A DNA stretch of 64,000 nucleotides from Chlorokybus atmophyticus (Eukaryota > Streptophyta > Chlorokybophyceae > Chlorokybales > Chlorokybaceae): NCBI GenBank assembly GCA_009103225.1, contig RHPI01000671.1, forward strand, positions 112,937 to 176,936, written 5' to 3'. Below are positions 11,370 to 23,700 of this stretch, one piece after another. The notes below the pieces were generated by a model. That model worked only from the letters and a program-made list of their open reading frames with translations, had not been told where the DNA came from and made no database searches. The position numbers and the translations under genes were made by a program. Within the stretch, counting starts at the first letter, position 1; every line of letters begins with the position of its first letter.

Positions 11370-12469
11370 CTTCATGTGCAAGAAGATGTAGATTATTAAA
11401 CTGGCCGCCGTAATCAAGAAGCTTAGCGCTGCTGATATAATTGAAGTTTGTACTATTTTTGTACTACACTACTTGGTGCACTCCGTCCCTGTAGTGCTTG
11501 TTGGGTTCGCACCCACCCAACATGAGAGAACGTGGTCCTTGTATTTTGCTTGTTTAAGGGTGACAAGTCGTAGAGGCTCATCATGCTGCCACCAGGCTAA
11601 AGCTCATCCTCAAGAGATGAACAGGCAATTGGACAAGCTCAAAGATGAAGCTGCCGCTCTCAAACAATTTGAACAGCGGCCAAGGTGAGGAGTGTCTCAT
11701 GGAGATGCTTGGATTTGAGTACCTCAGGAGTACTCCTAAATGCTTGCCCAACCACCCAACAAGTTACAAGCAGCATTAATTCTGAATGTGTTGACGCTTA
11801 TCGCTTTATTTTCATGCGGGCTGATTTGCTGCGAGAGCTCTCCTCGAGGCCATGGTGCTTCACAAGGATCTCACGTCCAAGCGCGAGGCGCTGCTCCAGG
11901 TTGGTGGTGTGGGTTCCGCACCCGTCTCTGGCATCGATGACGCCTTGGCAAAACTTACAAGTACTTTTGAGACCGTACCGAAGGTGGTGTAGAAGCTGCA
12001 ACGCTCTGAGGTGTGTGTCAGATATGCGTGCATGTGTGTGCGAGCTTACGTGTGCGTTCGCGTGTTGTACATGCGCGCATGTGTGTGTAAGTTTGGAGTT
12101 TATGCGCAGGATGCAACCAAGCAGAAATACACTGAGCACGGCATCCCCTTCGACTTTAACATCGAGAAGGTTGTACAACGCACATCCTCCAAAGCTGCAA
12201 AAGCGTACTTGCGGCGGGTCTTTAACGAAGTCACAAGTAATACAAACACACAACTTCACAAAGCATACAACGTATGCAGTCTGTCCCGTATTAAAACACA
12301 CGTGTGGCTACCTTTGCTCTCAGCTGGCAAATGCAGTCAAGAGAAGGCCTCCTCCCTGCTTGTCTTTGCCGTGCGCTTTACATTTCAAGTGCAACAATTT
12401 GCTAGCGGCCTCGACAAGGACACGAACGCTTTCGCAGAAGTCAGCGTGATGCTGGAGGAGGTAGTCTAA
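11370..12469 (+). pseudogene. Intron-containing partial copy of the CHUP1-like gene
   Basis: This segment aligns with exons 16-20 of the CHUP1-like gene (about 5359-6465), including intron positions, so it arose by DNA duplication and not by retroposition. Matching blocks are about 11381-11448, 11597-11686, 11843-12009, 12111-12235 and 12328-12469. In-frame stops lie at 11389-11391 (the AV-QEDV block) and 11990-11992 (just before the QRSE block). The upstream exons encoding MIT-like, proline-rich and most coiled-coil parts are absent. Similarity continues into the 3' flank to about 12.83 kb. The last two exons remain readable, so a small residual transcript is possible, but the whole is a decayed paralogue. 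Confidence 0.88.
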
Positions 12470-13899
12470 AATGCTTCCAAAGAACATCAGCATAAGTAAT
12501 GCAGCTGGTGACTTTCCTGACTTTGACTCACGCGCGTGCTTCGAAGTTGTGTATGGTAGTGTATAGAGGTGTTTATACTATCATTAGTGCCACAATTGAG
12601 ACTTGAAGTGTAATTGGTTCAGTATTGCTGCAAATGCGGTCGTGGCTATCCTAGTTTCCGCACGTTATGTTAATATGTATCACCATAGTTGCTGCTTGAG
12701 TGAGCACCCTGTCGCTCCTCAAAGCACCTGTTTATCAGCTAGCATATGATATGAAAGAGGATGCAGTATGTGGAGCTCCAGTTGGGACTAATGATAGTTG
12801 CCAACACTTGCACTGTTGTGTGCTGCATTAGCTGCGCAAACGGGAGTGATCACAGCTGCCGGACCACACCCTGCTTTGCTCTGTCTTCTTCCCTTGCTAA
12901 GGTGTGCAGTAGCTCTGACCGGGCGCAAATGTCTCTATCAAGCTACTGACATTTTCAATTGCAAAGTAGTATGTTAGCTTTACCCTGGGCCGTATGTCAT
13001 GTTCGAAGCTGTACAGAAAATGCGTGCCATCTATAGGGTATGCATCGTAGTCATCCCACAAACATGCTCATTTGCACACAAGAACAACTCACCAACACCA
13101 ACACCAACAGAAATATTACAGCCGATGTGTGTGTGCCTCGCGCAGCTAGCCATTGGCCTGAGTTTGCTTGTCAGCAACTTTTATGATGGTTATGTGGATC
13201 TGTTTTAACCGAGCTAACAGTAAATGTATCAGTCAATTAGCAGCAACACACTGTAGCACCGATGTACATTTCCAATGTTACATTCAGCAGCAGGATGATG
13301 GACGAAGGTGGTGATGGATATATATGATTATATACTACAAGTAGCAGCAGCAGATGTGTTGTGACTATGCCACTGCGGCGACAAAGGTTTCTTTAAGAAG
13401 TTGCCTAGACAACATTATCATTCAAACAGGAGTATTGCCAATGCGTGGTTTGAATATAATCAGCGTACTATGTTGCACTTATCCTCATGCACACGATAAC
13501 ATTCACTTTAGAAACAGATATAACCACACTCAGCATGCTCATTTTGGGCAGAATGATTTGTGACAACCTACTTTCTTACCCAGTTGCAAGCGTCACTGTT
13601 GCATAACTAGCAATATCATCACTCTCACCGCATTGCAAACATCCACAACACGTTCACAAGATATACTGGCACACGTCACAAAATTTGCATTATTGGCGCA
13701 CTATGTCGCGACTCTAGCGTACAGCGCTGCCTACCTGCCTGGCTTATGTTGCCACAATCTCTGTCACACACATACTAGCCCTAGAGTTACACAATGTGTA
13801 TCCCCTACCCATACCGCGGCATCCATCCCTTCTCTCACCCCCGCAACTTCCCTATTCCGTTACACTATGCATTACACTTACACGCTCTTCCTACCACAC
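12470..13899. other. Downstream flank of the pseudogene and intergenic DNA
   Basis: The first ~350 bp are a diverged copy of the 3' flank of the CHUP1-like gene; TATGTGGAGCTCC is shared by 6670 and 12768. The rest to 13899 has no recognisable gene and presumably contains the 3' UTR of the minus-strand NHL gene. Confidence 0.45.
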
Positions 13900-15291
13900 C
13901 TACACCAATCCAACCCTCCGCACAAACTTATCATCCGCAACGTAGACGAACCTCTCATCCCTGGAAATGTCCAAGTCCCTGATGCTCTGAAACCTGGCCG
14001 CCTTACCTCCACCATCACGGTGACCCGCACTACCATACAATCCCGCCAGGTTGGTGTTGGAGCCTGTGCCCATGTAGAGGACTTGCACAGTCTGATAGTT
14101 GGCGAAGGTGGTGCCGATGATGGCCTTAGTGCCGCTGCGGGTGAAACGGAGGCAGAAGGGGTACTTGAGGGTGGCGGCGTTGACACCCTCCACCTCAGCG
14201 CAGGCGCCGGTAGAGGCGTCCACGCATGTAAGCTCGTTCATGAACTGGTCGGGAGTGAAGACGTACTTCTCGTCGGGGGACAAGTCCACTTGACCCTGCA
14301 GTACATTAGAAAAAGGTGAGAGGGAAGTCCCATGCAAGCACAAACTGCATGTACAAACATCCGCAGAGAGAGAGATACAAAGAGAGAGAGAGCAGTGCAA
14401 TGCTTACACGTCAATGCATGCACTCATGCAATGACATGCACGCAGATGCCAAAACCATCCTTGCCTGGCAGTCGAAGTCGCTCTGGGTGAGTCGCACAGC
14501 CTTGCCAGTCGCTGGGTACAGCTTCAGCAACGCCTTATCCGCGGTGTACGACACATAGATGATCTTCTCATCCTTGGTCACAGTCAGCGACAAGAAACCC
14601 ATAGGTCGTGATGGCCTGTAGACAGTCCTCACGACGCTGCTGGATAGGTCAATCGCCCTCACGGCGTTGTTCACGACGTCAAGGAGGTAGAGTGTGTACC
14701 CGCTGTAGCTCAGAACCAGCTGGGTAGGCAAGTTGAAGCGAGCGGATGAACCCTTGCCGTCAGCGAAACCGGCTTGGTTCGGTGAGCCAGCGATGATCCT
14801 GGTGAATCCTGTGAGGGGAGGAGTATCAGTAAGCAGGTGGGTGACAGTGAGTGATTGGTTTGAAAAGAGTGAGAGAATGTGTGTACCGTCGGAGAGACGG
14901 ATGTATTTGATGCAGTTGAGGTCTGAGACGTAGACGCCAGCGCCGGACTTGTCAGCAGCGACACCGTAGACGCGGCTGAGGCCATACGACTTGATGGTGG
15001 TCACAATGCCTGAGTGTAATAGTATGGGTGAGAAAAGAAGACAGAAGAGAGCTGAGAACTCAGCTATAGCACACAAGCAGTGCAAGCTCACGCACAAGGC
15101 ATTCATTATTCAATAATGTAGGACGGCGCTCAAGGCAATGCATGCAAGCAGTTGACTTCAACGCAAGACATTGTCACCAGAGAATGTATTTGTGTGTACA
15201 GCATGTGTGTACCAGGGGTGGCGGAGCAGGAGGACGCGAGCAGGAAGAGGGCGGCAGCAAGGACTGGCAGCATGGCGTGGACCCTTGCCAT
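13900..15291 (-). CDS. Secreted NHL-repeat beta-propeller protein
   Basis: Four exons (15291-15213, 15009-14887, 14808-14465, 14295-13900) join in phase to 313 aa. The protein starts with a clear signal peptide (MARVHAMLPVLAAALFLLA, then SSCSA), so it should enter the secretory pathway. The rest contains NHL-type strands, such as GVAADKSGAGVYVSD, the GFADGKGSSARFNLP motif typical of NHL repeats, and a second copy with HRDGGGKAARFQ and DLDISRDERFVYVAD. NHL propellers are binding scaffolds; no catalytic domain is visible. Intron 3 uses a GC donor (14464). Related algal and plant proteins are extracellular or wall-associated, which is an inference here. Confidence 0.82.
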
Positions 15292-17353
15292 TATGAGCGA
15301 GTGTGTGTGTGTGTTGCAGCAGCTGTGAGAGAGAGTCAAGCAGAGCTGAAGGTCAGTCTCGCTCACTCACACAAATACCGCTTCTACACAACATACACAA
15401 TGCGCTACCACCGGCGATGCACTGTCAACAGCTTTTGAGTCTATTGTGTCATTCCACACTGTATATATACCACCCCACCCCGCCGGCTGCTACTGGCGCG
15501 CAGGCGTCGGTTGTTGCCAGGAGTGAATTTCCCGCAATTTAAATATCTGATAAATCTCTGTCGCCCTCTTGTTGCTAACTGGCAATGGCGCACTGCATGA
15601 CAATGTGTATGTGTACATACAGGCACATGCTGTGGCCATTGATACATGTACGGCAGCAACGGTGTTTGCTCCCCAACACCCCCTGCCGACCCCACATCAT
15701 GTACAGCACGTGCAGCCATCTTGTTGCAAACAATGTTGTGTAGGCCTATTAGTTCAACTTCACATGCCACCAATAGGCCTACAGCATTGTGAGCCGAGAT
15801 TTACCATCCGCCGCTTTTACCCAATTATGCATTGTGCCAACTGAGCCCCCAGCTCATCATCAGACACAGGACCACAGCTTTTGGCGACGGCATACATGTG
15901 GCGTCTTGGCGGAGGTGAGCCACCTCCCTCCTAGGTTGTGCTTGCCTTGAATTCCATTCCATAACGTGATGGATTGTAATATAACTTCTTGCAAGGCATG
16001 CTAGGCTGTGACAGCAAGACAGGCAATGCTGTAGGGCTTGCTCTGACAATCTCTCGTCGGTTGGACGAAGTCTGTCTCCGTCGCTGATCGTCGCTGATCG
16101 TTCCTTGGTGACGAACGGAAAGCGACAAAGAGATGACATCGCCACGTGGCGTTGGGCGTCGCCGTTGTGCCAGCACTTTGTGGCAGCAACGGCGGTCGGT
16201 TACCGGTACTCTGTGAACATACCGGTTGGGTAATTACCTGCTTGTGCATCGTCGGTTAGCGGACTCGTTACAGACAGCTCGTAGTAGAAGTCATGACGGG
16301 CATGTTGAGCCAAAGCCTAGTTTGGGCCAGCGATTGCAGGCCCCAATGTGGGGCGCAGCTGAAGCCTCACATGGCAGAGGGTTGGAAAGGCAGACTTTGT
16401 GTCTAGCCTACACTGTACCGGCTAACCTTGTGGGAAAGTGGTTAACCGCTGATTAGCACGCACTGAAACGGCTTCTGCGACGGTTTAAAGTCGCCGTTGA
16501 ATTTGCCTCCCAACTAGCGACGTGCGGCTGCCAAGTGGCGGGAACTCCTTCGATGGCGCCAAGTTACGTTCCGCCGTACTAGTTCGGACACAATGCAGCG
16601 GGTGGCCGACAACGCCCTCCTGGAATTGACCGGCCCTGGGCGCTGCGCATCCGGCCGTCGTCCGTGCTAGTATACTGTGAGGCTATGTGCAAACGGCGCC
16701 TAGGCTTACGTGCCAACCACATGTAGGCGACGGCGTTGCTACATGTAGGCCTAGCCCGCCAACTTTGGCATGCATGCGGGCGCGGATGAGATCTCTAATT
16801 TCGCACCAATGGGCCCGTGCAAGTTGGCATTGGCGGTGCTCAATCACTTTGGACAACAGCGTACACTAGGCCATGTGAGTCATATGATTTGACGCAATGC
16901 ATACAGCTAGACAATGCATGCTTTTCCATGAACAATGCCCGTTCGTCGCTTCGCTAAAGTGTGCAGAAAGGATGCCAGTGTCCCGTTTGCAAAGACAATC
17001 AATGAACTCACATCAGCGTACATTATGGGTACGTACGTTTACTAACTATACATGAGTTGTAATGAGAAACTTATTTTACGTGTTGATAACCGTAGTTTAC
17101 AAATGCAAACCTAGCTTATCACGTTTAACTCGCGTACATGTGTATAGCTATATGCAGGACATTTTGTTCAAGGTAAGTAAGGTGTAACTTACCGTTTAAC
17201 TATGTTTATTCAACTTTGTTAAACATATATATATGTGTATATATATACACATATATATACATACATATACATCTACATATATATATGTGGATGTATATGT
17301 ATTTATGTATATGCTGATGCAAGTGCGTGCTGCAATATGCAATGCGCCCCCCC
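15292..17353. other. Intergenic DNA
   Basis: No gene recognised. An imperfect inverted repeat lies at 15732-15788 and a 10-bp direct duplication at 16081-16100. A GC-richer part spans about 16480-16680, and an AT/ACATAT microsatellite near 17222-17310 precedes the sequence gap. Confidence 0.45.
17222..17310. repeat. AT-rich microsatellite
   Basis: Alternating TA/CA/TG runs (ATATATGTGTATATATATACACATAT and variants) give trivially open frames rich in Tyr and Ile. These frames are not coding. Confidence 0.9.
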
Positions 17354-17414
17354 NNNNNNNNNNNNNNNNNNNNNNNNNNNNNNNNNNNNNNNNNNNNNNN
17401 NNNNNNNNNNNNNN
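17354..17414. other. Assembly gap (61 N) flanked by C homopolymers
   Basis: A run of N lies between C7 on the left and about C23 on the right. The flanking homopolymer suggests that sequencing through a poly-C tract failed. Confidence 0.98.
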
Positions 17415-17651
17415 CCCCCCCCCCCCCCCCCCCCCCCTTCCATATAACCCGCGTTATTGTATCAAAATCCACAACAATAACGGGCTTTTCATACGTCTAC
17501 CGGGGTAAAGGTTGAGTTAATGTTGCTAACATATGTGCAGCCTTATCCATGTTTATAATGGCATGACCATATTGGTCATGCTATTCTTAATGTATACGAT
17601 GTAGATAGACGCAGCATGAGCGAAGATGAATTTAACATCGTATAGCGTGTA

Positions 17652-17688
17652 ATAATGTAACATGTGTAGGCTACATATGTTACATTAT
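17652..17688. repeat. 18-bp hairpin, 1-nt loop, one mismatch
   Basis: The arms ATAATGTAACATGTGTAG and CTACATATGTTACATTAT flank a single G, with one mismatched pair. Confidence 0.9.
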
Positions 17689-18454
17689 CCAAATCACATG
17701 TAGGCACAGAGGGCTTTCCGCATACGGCCGGATTATAATTCTTACATATTATTAGCTCTCGAGATTTGTACACCTGATGCAATGGTAAACAACCCATAAA
17801 AGAGTTGATTGAATAATATTGCTTTACATGATGTTCACCGCATACGTTGCGTGTGCAATGTTCAATGTGGCATTAAGTGGATACACACAAGGCGGGCTGA
17901 TAAAGATAGCGGCAGCCTAGACCAGCGGCATGTTGGTAACAATTAAAGGTGTTTTGCCATTGTGTCCACTTTCGACTATTTCATGGTTTTTCGTTAGGGA
18001 TGATAAACGTTTTTATAAACGAAAATAGAAACGTTGTAGGTTGCCTTCAACAATGGCAACAACAGTAACACGAGTTGTTATAGCTTGGCAATAACATGTA
18101 TTCAAGTTGACTTCTTGGCACAATACTCGTCTAAATTAATCCTCCTCCTCCTTCTTAAGTTTTACGGTGGTACAACACCAAATTTTGCAAGAGACACAAT
18201 GTTTTAATAAAGTTGCATAACAATAACTGTTGAATTGCAAATCACAAACCTACGCAAACATAACTTAAGTTGTAGTATTTAAAAACACGACAACATATTA
18301 TCATCAATTATCATAACTAATCACTGATTGGATTTTGTTATACTTGGTAAGATACCATGATTATAAGAAGTGATGCGTTTTTTGAATGTAGAGCTGCAAG
18401 TATACGCATCAGTAAAATCCACATGACATCCCTAATGCGATGTCACATTGCACC

Positions 18455-18507
18455 AAGGCATTCAATGCGACATGTGACACGTTGTCACATGTCGCATTCA
18501 AAGCCTT
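18455..18507. repeat. 25-bp near-perfect hairpin, 3-nt loop
   Basis: The arms at 18455-18479 and 18483-18507 differ at two positions and are separated by CGT. Confidence 0.92.
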
Positions 18508-19770
18508 TCAGTGATATCATACTGAATGTGCAACATCTCGCACTTGATCACCAAGTGATTGCGTATTTGTAAGAAACGCTTATTATGTAGACAATACGCA
18601 TGTATCGTATCAACTTAAGTACACTTTTTATAAAGGCTGAGTTTGAACCTGGGTATGGGCACATACGAACAAATAAAGAAGGTAATGAAGAAAAATAATG
18701 TTCTTTTTTGGTTCCAATAAAAACATGTTGTTCACCTTCAATGTTTTGTCTTTCAATTAAATCATGACATGAACTTGCAATAATAAACATTATTTTAAAT
18801 AAATACAAGAAAATTGCGAAATATATAATAATTACAATGTTGTGATAAGTGTTAAAGAGCATGATACGATATATATACATTTATAATATACTTTTGCACA
18901 CGAATACGCGAATAGTTTTTTTGAGATTTCGTAACGAGGAACATAATCATCATGCTGACACCTTATATATTACTCGCTACCAACAACAATACATATAATA
19001 TATCCATAGTACCAATAATTACTATCACATTTGTGCTGCTATAAGCTTTGTTCCTACTTCCAGTATATAGTCCAAATAAACAAACAATGTTTTTTATGAG
19101 CGACTTTTGATCGACAATGGCTGGTTAGTGGGCAAAAACGAACAAAGAACGTTCTTTGTTTATGTTATGTTGAAAAGTATGATTGTTCGAACCCAGCCCT
19201 ACTCTCTATACAAAAATCATAAAACACTTACGACAGTAATGGTGCTGGGCGCACCGGTCGCAACTTGCAGGCACGCGTAGTAATTACAAAGGCCACGGGC
19301 ATAGTGACCCACGAAACCAAGCGCAGGACGTTGCTCCCACCTTGAGCGGCTATGTGGTCATTATGCTTCGTCGCTGGGATGGGCTTGTTAGCATATGACA
19401 TTTGGTGTGCCGGACAATTTATTGGCTATATAAAAACAGTGAGCACGGAAATGACGAGTTACTCCTTTCCACAAAATCACCGCAATGATTGGCCTCTCCA
19501 CAGACAAGCTCATCAATACAGTCCTTCAAAACGGTCAGGCGTTTGAAGCGGAGGTGAGTTTGCTTTGCTTGCATGCATGTGCGCCAAGAATTCATTATAA
19601 CAAATATAGCATACTTACACTCGCGGCAATGTACACCCACATCATTGACCTGTCGCCATATGCAACACAGCTGGTTGCATATGGCGCCAAGTAGAGTGCT
19701 TGCAGAGCAACCCATAGTGTGTGTCCGACTTGGACATTGCGCGGAGCAATAATTATGCCCGTGGCCATGT

Positions 19771-19805
19771 CATGGCACTCTGCGCAGGCTGCGCAGAGTG
19801 CCATG
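19771..19805. repeat. Perfect 16-bp hairpin, 3-nt loop
   Basis: The arms at 19771-19786 and 19790-19805 are exact reverse complements around GGC. Another hairpin (19654-19686) lies about 85 bp upstream. Confidence 0.95.
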
Positions 19806-20722
19806 GCGCAACAAAAGTACACATGAGAATGCCATGCACTTACACAATTGCGTAATATACATGCAAGCTAGAACGCTTGCCAATTTGTTAGTAACAAGTG
19901 TCTTTGATTAGTACATGTTCTTTAATACTACTCAAACTGTCAAAAATTACGTTATGCGGTGATTAGAGTAGATTATGGTTGTGTTACAGATAGATCATGG
20001 TTGAAGTGTTAACCCCAACCGAGTAATATTGGGTTGGGGGTACTCACCAAGTGCATGATGTGTGCACTTATACCAAGCATAAATGACAGTGGGTTCTGCA
20101 CTTAATGAGGGTGCATCACTTGTGCACATGATGTGTGTACAAGGTACGCAATGCGGGTTGAGAAATGCACGACATGCAACCATGACAAGCACATCTACTT
20201 AGTTATCAACCACAACACCGTGTGCATAAAGTCGGTCAGTGCATGCAGCGCCCGTACTTGATGGTATGCACAAATTGAAGTTTGATTGTATAAGCATTTA
20301 GCACATGCCAGCAAGCGCGAACACATGCGAAAGGGTCAGTCATGCAATCTAACCATCACCACCTTAATACATACACCATGCATGCTTGCACAGCACCATA
20401 CCCCTTTTGTACACACGCGACTATCGGGCTAGGCATGGTTGGGCAAGCTCCTGATATTTAAATCATTGCTATGTTCTGACAGATTTGTGACAAGCAGCTT
20501 TGTGTTGAAGCTTAAATCAGGTACAATTGGCTCAACATGCACTTGCCCAGCATGAAGATAATTAGCACTAATGGTGCATTAGGTGTTGGCTTTGGACATA
20601 CACACTATCATTCTGTAAACTATTCAGGGGCAAGCTGAGTGTCCAAGTACTGCTTTGCCTGCGTGTGAGTGGATGCAGAGCCAACTACTGCACCAACCAC
20701 CTGGGTGGAATAGTACGAAAAC

Positions 20723-23700
20723 CTACGAGACAGGTAACCCCATAAAGTCTTTGTCCAAGCAGCCTTGCACAACAGACATCAATTTACCCTCCTGCTCCAA
20801 AGCACGTGCTACACGATGATCATCGATAGGATGCACCACTTTCACCACCTAAAGCAAGGCAGCACTGTTAAACCCATACGTAGGGCGTGCACAGCAGCAC
20901 AACGACCTGGCATTGTACATATGGATGAGTTGAAAGTGGGCAGCTATGCATTAAGGCAAGAAACCTCGTCTGGTAGCATGTTCACTTGATCAAGATCATG
21001 AGTCCAGTTGCCGCAGTGCACTGTGATGGCTGCATTGGATGCATCGACCGCCCGCAAAACCCGCCGTGTGAACGCTTGAAGCCACTCCGCGTGCTTGGCA
21101 GGCCGTATTGCAGCAGTTGTGAGGTCAACCTGTTTCGTGTACTAGCATACATTGGCATGTGTCCCATATGGTGAGCTCTGTACGGCACTGCGTGGATCAC
21201 AGTCACGTACCTGAGGGCAGAATGCAATCACGGATGTTGCTAACTCAGAGAAAAGGAGGGCAGCAGATGCGCCCATACTGTCTCCAAGCAGCAGCACACG
21301 CTGATAACTGTGCAAATGCCAAGACAACAACACTTGTTCATGATGACATGTATGTCAAGAAGATCACCACAAGCACTTCAAGCTGCGCTGACACTCACTT
21401 AGAGGTGACAGCCTTCAAGCGGTCCGCATAGTACTCCCCAAGCCTTTCATAGGACTCGTTGGCATCGGTGTACCAAGTCCTGGAGGGGTCCACCACATAC
21501 AGCACATCAAAGGCGTCGCTGCTGCTCTGCTTGCGAATGCAGTTGAGTATACCACCCCTGCAGCAAGAGGGTTGAGCATCACTCACAGATGGAAACAGCT
21601 TGGAACGGCGGTGGTATGGTTAGATCATATCAACCGAGCATGAAGCCAGCTTTGCTTCAGGTTTGGACACACCATTGCAGAGTTCTCTTGCACTTACCAA
21701 TTAGGTACACCTGGAGCGCTGCCGAAAGCCACCACGAGAGCTCGTGCATTGCCAGAGGGAAGTTTTTCCCAAGAGCCTGGTGTTGCTGCATCTAACTGGG
21801 TTGCAAACCAAAGTGTTGTCAATCGCTGGAGTAGCTACGTGCGTAGCGTGTTGATGCATGGTGCGATTGATATGTTTTACGCATAGGTTTAACCATCACC
21901 TTGAAGTAGCCGATGGACGGGCTGCTTATGCTGGCGCAGATGATGCCAAATCGCACATTGCTCTTGCAACTTGAGGGTGCTTTTGCCAGGGATGCTGCCT
22001 GTAAAGATGTTCATATGTGAAAACAGGTATCAGACAAAATGACTGCAAATGAGAACGGAAAAGTGTGCTGTGAGAGAACTCCTGAGTGTCGCATACTTGT
22101 TGTGTATCAACACCAACGGTGCTGGAGCTTGTCTCCAGCAGCTCTACCAGCTGAGTCCCTGCCAGAGGATTTCCCTGCACAGCATGGTGCAATAGCGGTC
22201 AAGCGTTATTCTTGAAGCAATGCACAATGACACCAAGTATGCCTCAACTGCTAAGCCTACCTCAATCCATACTTGGCGCAGCGTCTCGGACACCATGGAC
22301 AGTCCTGGCATGGTTTGCAGCTGATTGCCATACCTAATCGCAAATCATGATATTCTGTGCTTCAAGTCACTGCATTGCATCACAGGGGACATGCTCTGCT
22401 TACAAAGCCAAGGATTGCAGGTTGGGCAGAGCAAACAAAGATGCTGAGACTGACTGCAAACGATTGTCTGCCACAGAAAGCTGCTGCAGCGACTTCAATC
22501 CACCCCACTCTTCAGGTATGGAACGCAATTGGTTGCCCTGGCGGCATAGGTTATGTTAGTAGGTCTACAAAGCTTGTTGTAGACAAGCAGTATGCACACG
22601 CTGGTATATTGGTTGACCTGAAGCCAAAGCTCTTTCAGCTGAGGCAACTCTGTGAGTGAAGCTGGAAGGGTGCGCAGAGAATTGCCATGTAGCGTCAACT
22701 GCTTGAGGCTCAACAGGCTGCCAACTCCTGCGCAACAGTTTTCAAGTGCTTTGCTTGAGCTCAGGAGGTGCAGAGCATAACACATTACAGAGTGCACCAC
22801 ACGACCCACACCTTCTGGTAAGGTTGTCAGATAATTTCCTGCCATTGTTGCGCTCTGCGAGAATTTGTGATCAGCCCAATTCTAAACCATGCAATGGTAT
22901 GCGGCAACACTTGAAAAAACCTTGAGAAACTTACCACCAATGCCGACAGAGCACAAAACTCCTCAGGCAATGACTGCAGCAGGTTGCCCGAAAGCGCAAC
23001 GACCTTCAATCGCCTGAGTTGGCCAAACTGCGCGGTCCGAACCCCATCGGTCATACACACAGATATGGCATGACCTGCACATAGCAACATTGCTCTTCTC
23101 AAGGACACAATGCAACATTCACCGGTATTTGTCTATTTACCACAAGATGGCTGAGTGACACATACTGCTGTGCCGAAAAATCAAAGCAAACCATGCAGCC
23201 TCCTCTCAGATTGACGTCAAGAGACTCTTGATACCTCACGCGGGAGTGATGTTAGCAAGTTGCCGTGCAGCCAAATGCCTTCCAACTCGCTCAAATTTCC
23301 AATGCCGGACGGGAGCTCTGATAGGAAGTTGCCAGCCAGCCCCAGCCTGCGCAACTGGCATATGGACAGCATGTCAACATGTCTGGTCTGCAGTCACCCA
23401 CTGGCACGCGCGAAAGTAAACACCAAAGCACGCGCGCACGCACATATGCATACACGCATATGAGTTCATGCCTGCCGAACATTGCATTGACAAACAAGGG
23501 AGAAATGCAACACATGAAATGTCTACACCACTGGCACAGCATGTATGGCATAACCAAACCTGCGTCAGCTGGCCAAACTCTTCAGGCAGCGAGGTCAGCC
23601 GATTCCCAACGAGTGACAGGTCCACAAGATCGTGAAGAGCACACACCTCAGCAGGGAGCTCAGTGAGGCCTGTTGAAACAAGAAGTTGCCGGCATGCCTC

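Larger units (their letters stand above)
17415..20722. other. AT-rich gene-poor DNA with several hairpins
   Basis: No complete gene recognised. It contains hairpins at 17652-17688, 18455-18507, 19654-19686, 19771-19805 and 20013-20039, most listed separately. A short open segment at 19484-19552 ends in a good donor (GAG followed by GTGAGT) and resembles an isolated exon, but I could not attach other exons to it. Confidence 0.4.

Noticed and set aside
17206-17515. Open frames running through the first N gap
   Set aside because: They consist of microsatellite, N and homopolymer sequence; no real protein.
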